DNA of 64,000 nucleotides from Skermanella rosea (GTDB lineage Bacteria > Pseudomonadota > Alphaproteobacteria > Azospirillales > Azospirillaceae). Both the position numbers and the translations under genes were made by a program. Below the pieces are notes generated by a model that saw only the letters and a list, made by a program, of their open reading frames with translations, had not been told where the DNA came from and did not search any database. Shown in pieces: positions 62,534 through 64,000 of the stretch. The DNA is taken from the NCBI RefSeq assembly GCF_016806835.2, contig NZ_CP086112.1, forward strand, positions 390,001-454,000, given 5' to 3'. Every line of letters starts with the position of its first letter. Position 1 is the stretch's first letter.

Positions 62534-64000
62534 GGTGCGGAGGCTCCGCGGCTGGAGGATCTGGCGGTGGAGGATTGGGAGGCCCAATGCCGCTCGGCCG
62601 CGATCGAGAAGCCGATGAAGCTCCAGAACAGGGTGCCGATGAAGCCGGTCAGCATGTTCGTGAAGACCATCTGGACCAGGATCGACAGGGCCACCGATTC
62701 CGCGACCGTGACGAAGCCGTCCTGCCGGCTCCAGCGTCGCTTGAAGGTGGCCGTGACCAGCAGCGCCACGCCGGACAGGTAAAGGGCGCCGCCCAGCCAG
62801 CCGAGCACGAACGGCACTTCCAGCAGGCCGCTGTCGATCACGCCGAGCTCGCCCATCTTGCCGTTGTTGGAGATCTTGGTCGCGACGCCGGTGGCGCCGA
62901 TCCCCTGGCCGACCGGGTTGGACAGGGCGTCCTCGACGAAGGTCTGGAAGAAGTGGATCCGGTCCTTGAAGCTCTGGTCGTCCTGCGCCTTGTCGCCGAT
63001 CATGCTCTCGATCCGGGTCGTCACCGTCTTGGACACCTCCTCGACCGACAGCAGCGGCAGCGACAGGACGACGGTCAGCACCACGGCCGCGATCAGCTTG
63101 GCCCGGCGGGACATGTCCATCTTGGCGAGCATGATGAACAGGCCGGCGCCGAAGCCGACCCAGGCGGCGCGCACCAGCGACAGCAGCAGCGCCACGATCG
63201 CGGGGATGCCGGCCAGGAAGGGCAGGCGCCCGCGGGCGCCCAGCACGATCAGCAGGCTGACCGCCAGCATGTTGGCGTAGGGACCGGGGGAGTTCAGCGT
63301 GCCGAAGATCCGGACCTCCAGGGGCGCCGGCCGGCCGATCGACTCCATCTGCACGACCTGCATCCAGAACGCGTCCCACGGCGCCAGGAAGAAGAACTGG
63401 TAGATGCCGTAGATGCCGAGCACGGCCGCTCCCATCAGGAACGCCTGCTCGGTCGAGACCTTCAGCTTTTCATAATTGCGCCAGCTGAAGGCGATGTGGA
63501 TGCCCATCACCACCGGCAGGACCCAGTTCAGCACGTCGAACGAGGCCGGGCTGAAGCCGGCGTTCATCACGCCGATCGGATAGGCCAGCGACAGCGCCAC
63601 CAGGATCGGCACGAAGGGGAACATGTCGCGCTGGCTGAGCCGGGGCAGGAACCGGATCACGGTGACCAGCATCAGCAGGCTGACCACGTAGGGCGCCAGC
63701 ATGATCGGGCTGAACTCGGTCCAGCCGGATTTGAAATCGACCACGCGGCGCACGAACGGCGTCAGGAACCAGATCCACCAGAGATGGACCAGATAGGCCG
63801 CCGGGAACCGCACGAACAGGAAGGCGCCGATCACGAAGGCGAGCGGCGTGTAGAAGAACCGGGTGGCCCCCGTCAGCCCCGCCGCGCAGGACAGCAGCAC
63901 GATGGCCCAGAAGCCGCCGACGAAGAACAGGCTGACCGGCACCGTCAGCTTGAGCTGCCGATCGCGCCGGGCCCTGGGCGAACCCGGGGGCGGACCCTGG
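62530..64000 (-). CDS. Wzy/O-antigen-ligase-like polytopic membrane protein (partial, runs off the window)
   Basis: At least 490 aa visible. About 10-12 hydrophobic helices with a periplasmic loop of ligase/polymerase type (RIHFFQTFVEDALSNPVGQG). A GTG at 63942 is possible, but the frame stays open and protein-like upstream (SPRARRDRQLKLT) to the edge, so the true start is outside. First visible gene of a coupled operon with the glycosyltransferase and binding protein. Likely polymerises or ligates a surface polysaccharide. Confidence 0.75.
   Translation of the reverse strand, partial: QGPPPGSPRARRDRQLKLTVPVSLFFVGGFWAIVLLSCAAGLTGATRFFYTPLAFVIGAFLFVRFPAAYLVHLWWIWFLTPFVRRVVDFKSGWTEFSPIMLAPYVVSLLMLVTVIRFLPRLSQRDMFPFVPILVALSLAYPIGVMNAGFSPASFDVLNWVLPVVMGIHIAFSWRNYEKLKVSTEQAFLMGAAVLGIYGIYQFFFLAPWDAFWMQVVQMESIGRPAPLEVRIFGTLNSPGPYANMLAVSLLIVLGARGRLPFLAGIPAIVALLLSLVRAAWVGFGAGLFIMLAKMDMSRRAKLIAAVVLTVVLSLPLLSVEEVSKTVTTRIESMIGDKAQDDQSFKDRIHFFQTFVEDALSNPVGQGIGATGVATKISNNGKMGELGVIDSGLLEVPFVLGWLGGALYLSGVALLVTATFKRRWSRQDGFVTVAESVALSILVQMVFTNMLTGFIGTLFWSFIGFSIAAERHWASQSSTARSSSRGASAP

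Overview
The window is GC-rich DNA from an alphaproteobacterium. Gene content and style (an oxalate/formate catabolic block, Tat-exported binding protein, two Hsp20 genes behind a ROSE-type leader, GATC-poor REP palindromes built on a CCGGGCTTGACCCGG core) suggest a member of the Rhodospirillales/Azospirillaceae such as Skermanella or Azospirillum; the genus is an inference. A RepA-type initiator gene behind an array of iterons (45845-46211, 46273-47172) says that this is a plasmid, megaplasmid or chromid rather than the main chromosome.

Layout. 1-9 kb: a soluble chemoreceptor-like protein, divergent argP/lysE, divergent MocR-type regulator/paiB, a KaiC-like double ATPase coupled to a single-domain response regulator, and an Rpn-family nuclease. 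9.1-23.4 kb: a long co-oriented oxalate block. It holds a GntR regulator, oxalyl-CoA decarboxylase, formyl-CoA transferase, an ADP-forming acyl-CoA synthetase, a sucCD pair, a two-subunit NAD-linked molybdenum formate dehydrogenase and an IclR regulator. Together these would activate oxalate to oxalyl-CoA, decarboxylate it to formyl-CoA, move the CoA back to oxalate and oxidise the released formate to CO2 with NADH.

23.6-32.3 kb: mobile DNA. A truncated IS4-type transposase is followed by an IS66 element with perfect 23-bp ends and an 8-bp target duplication. Its tnpB is split by a compact serine-recombinase element, whose recombinase is in turn split by an IS21 element with a 7-bp target duplication: three elements nested in one another. 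32.3-36.4 kb: quinone-reductase-like gene and divergent LysR regulator, a Phd/PIN toxin-antitoxin pair between 14-bp direct repeats, and an IS630 element.

36.4-45.8 kb: RocB-like peptidase, stress/envelope genes, an omega-subunit paralogue with a long acidic tail, trehalohydrolase and a PAS_5 protein. 45.8-48.8 kb: replication region (iterons, repA, two downstream genes). 48.7-56.5 kb: radical SAM protein, esterase, dienelactone hydrolase fusion, class IV aminotransferase, PDZ and NDUFS4-like proteins, and two small heat-shock proteins. 56.6-64 kb: PEP carboxylase, an Fe/2-oxoglutarate oxygenase, and a tightly coupled minus-strand operon (polymerase-like membrane protein, family 2 glycosyltransferase, Tat-exported binding protein) that runs off the right edge.

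No tRNA, rRNA or CRISPR array was recognised. All family assignments are from reading motifs; no database search was run.
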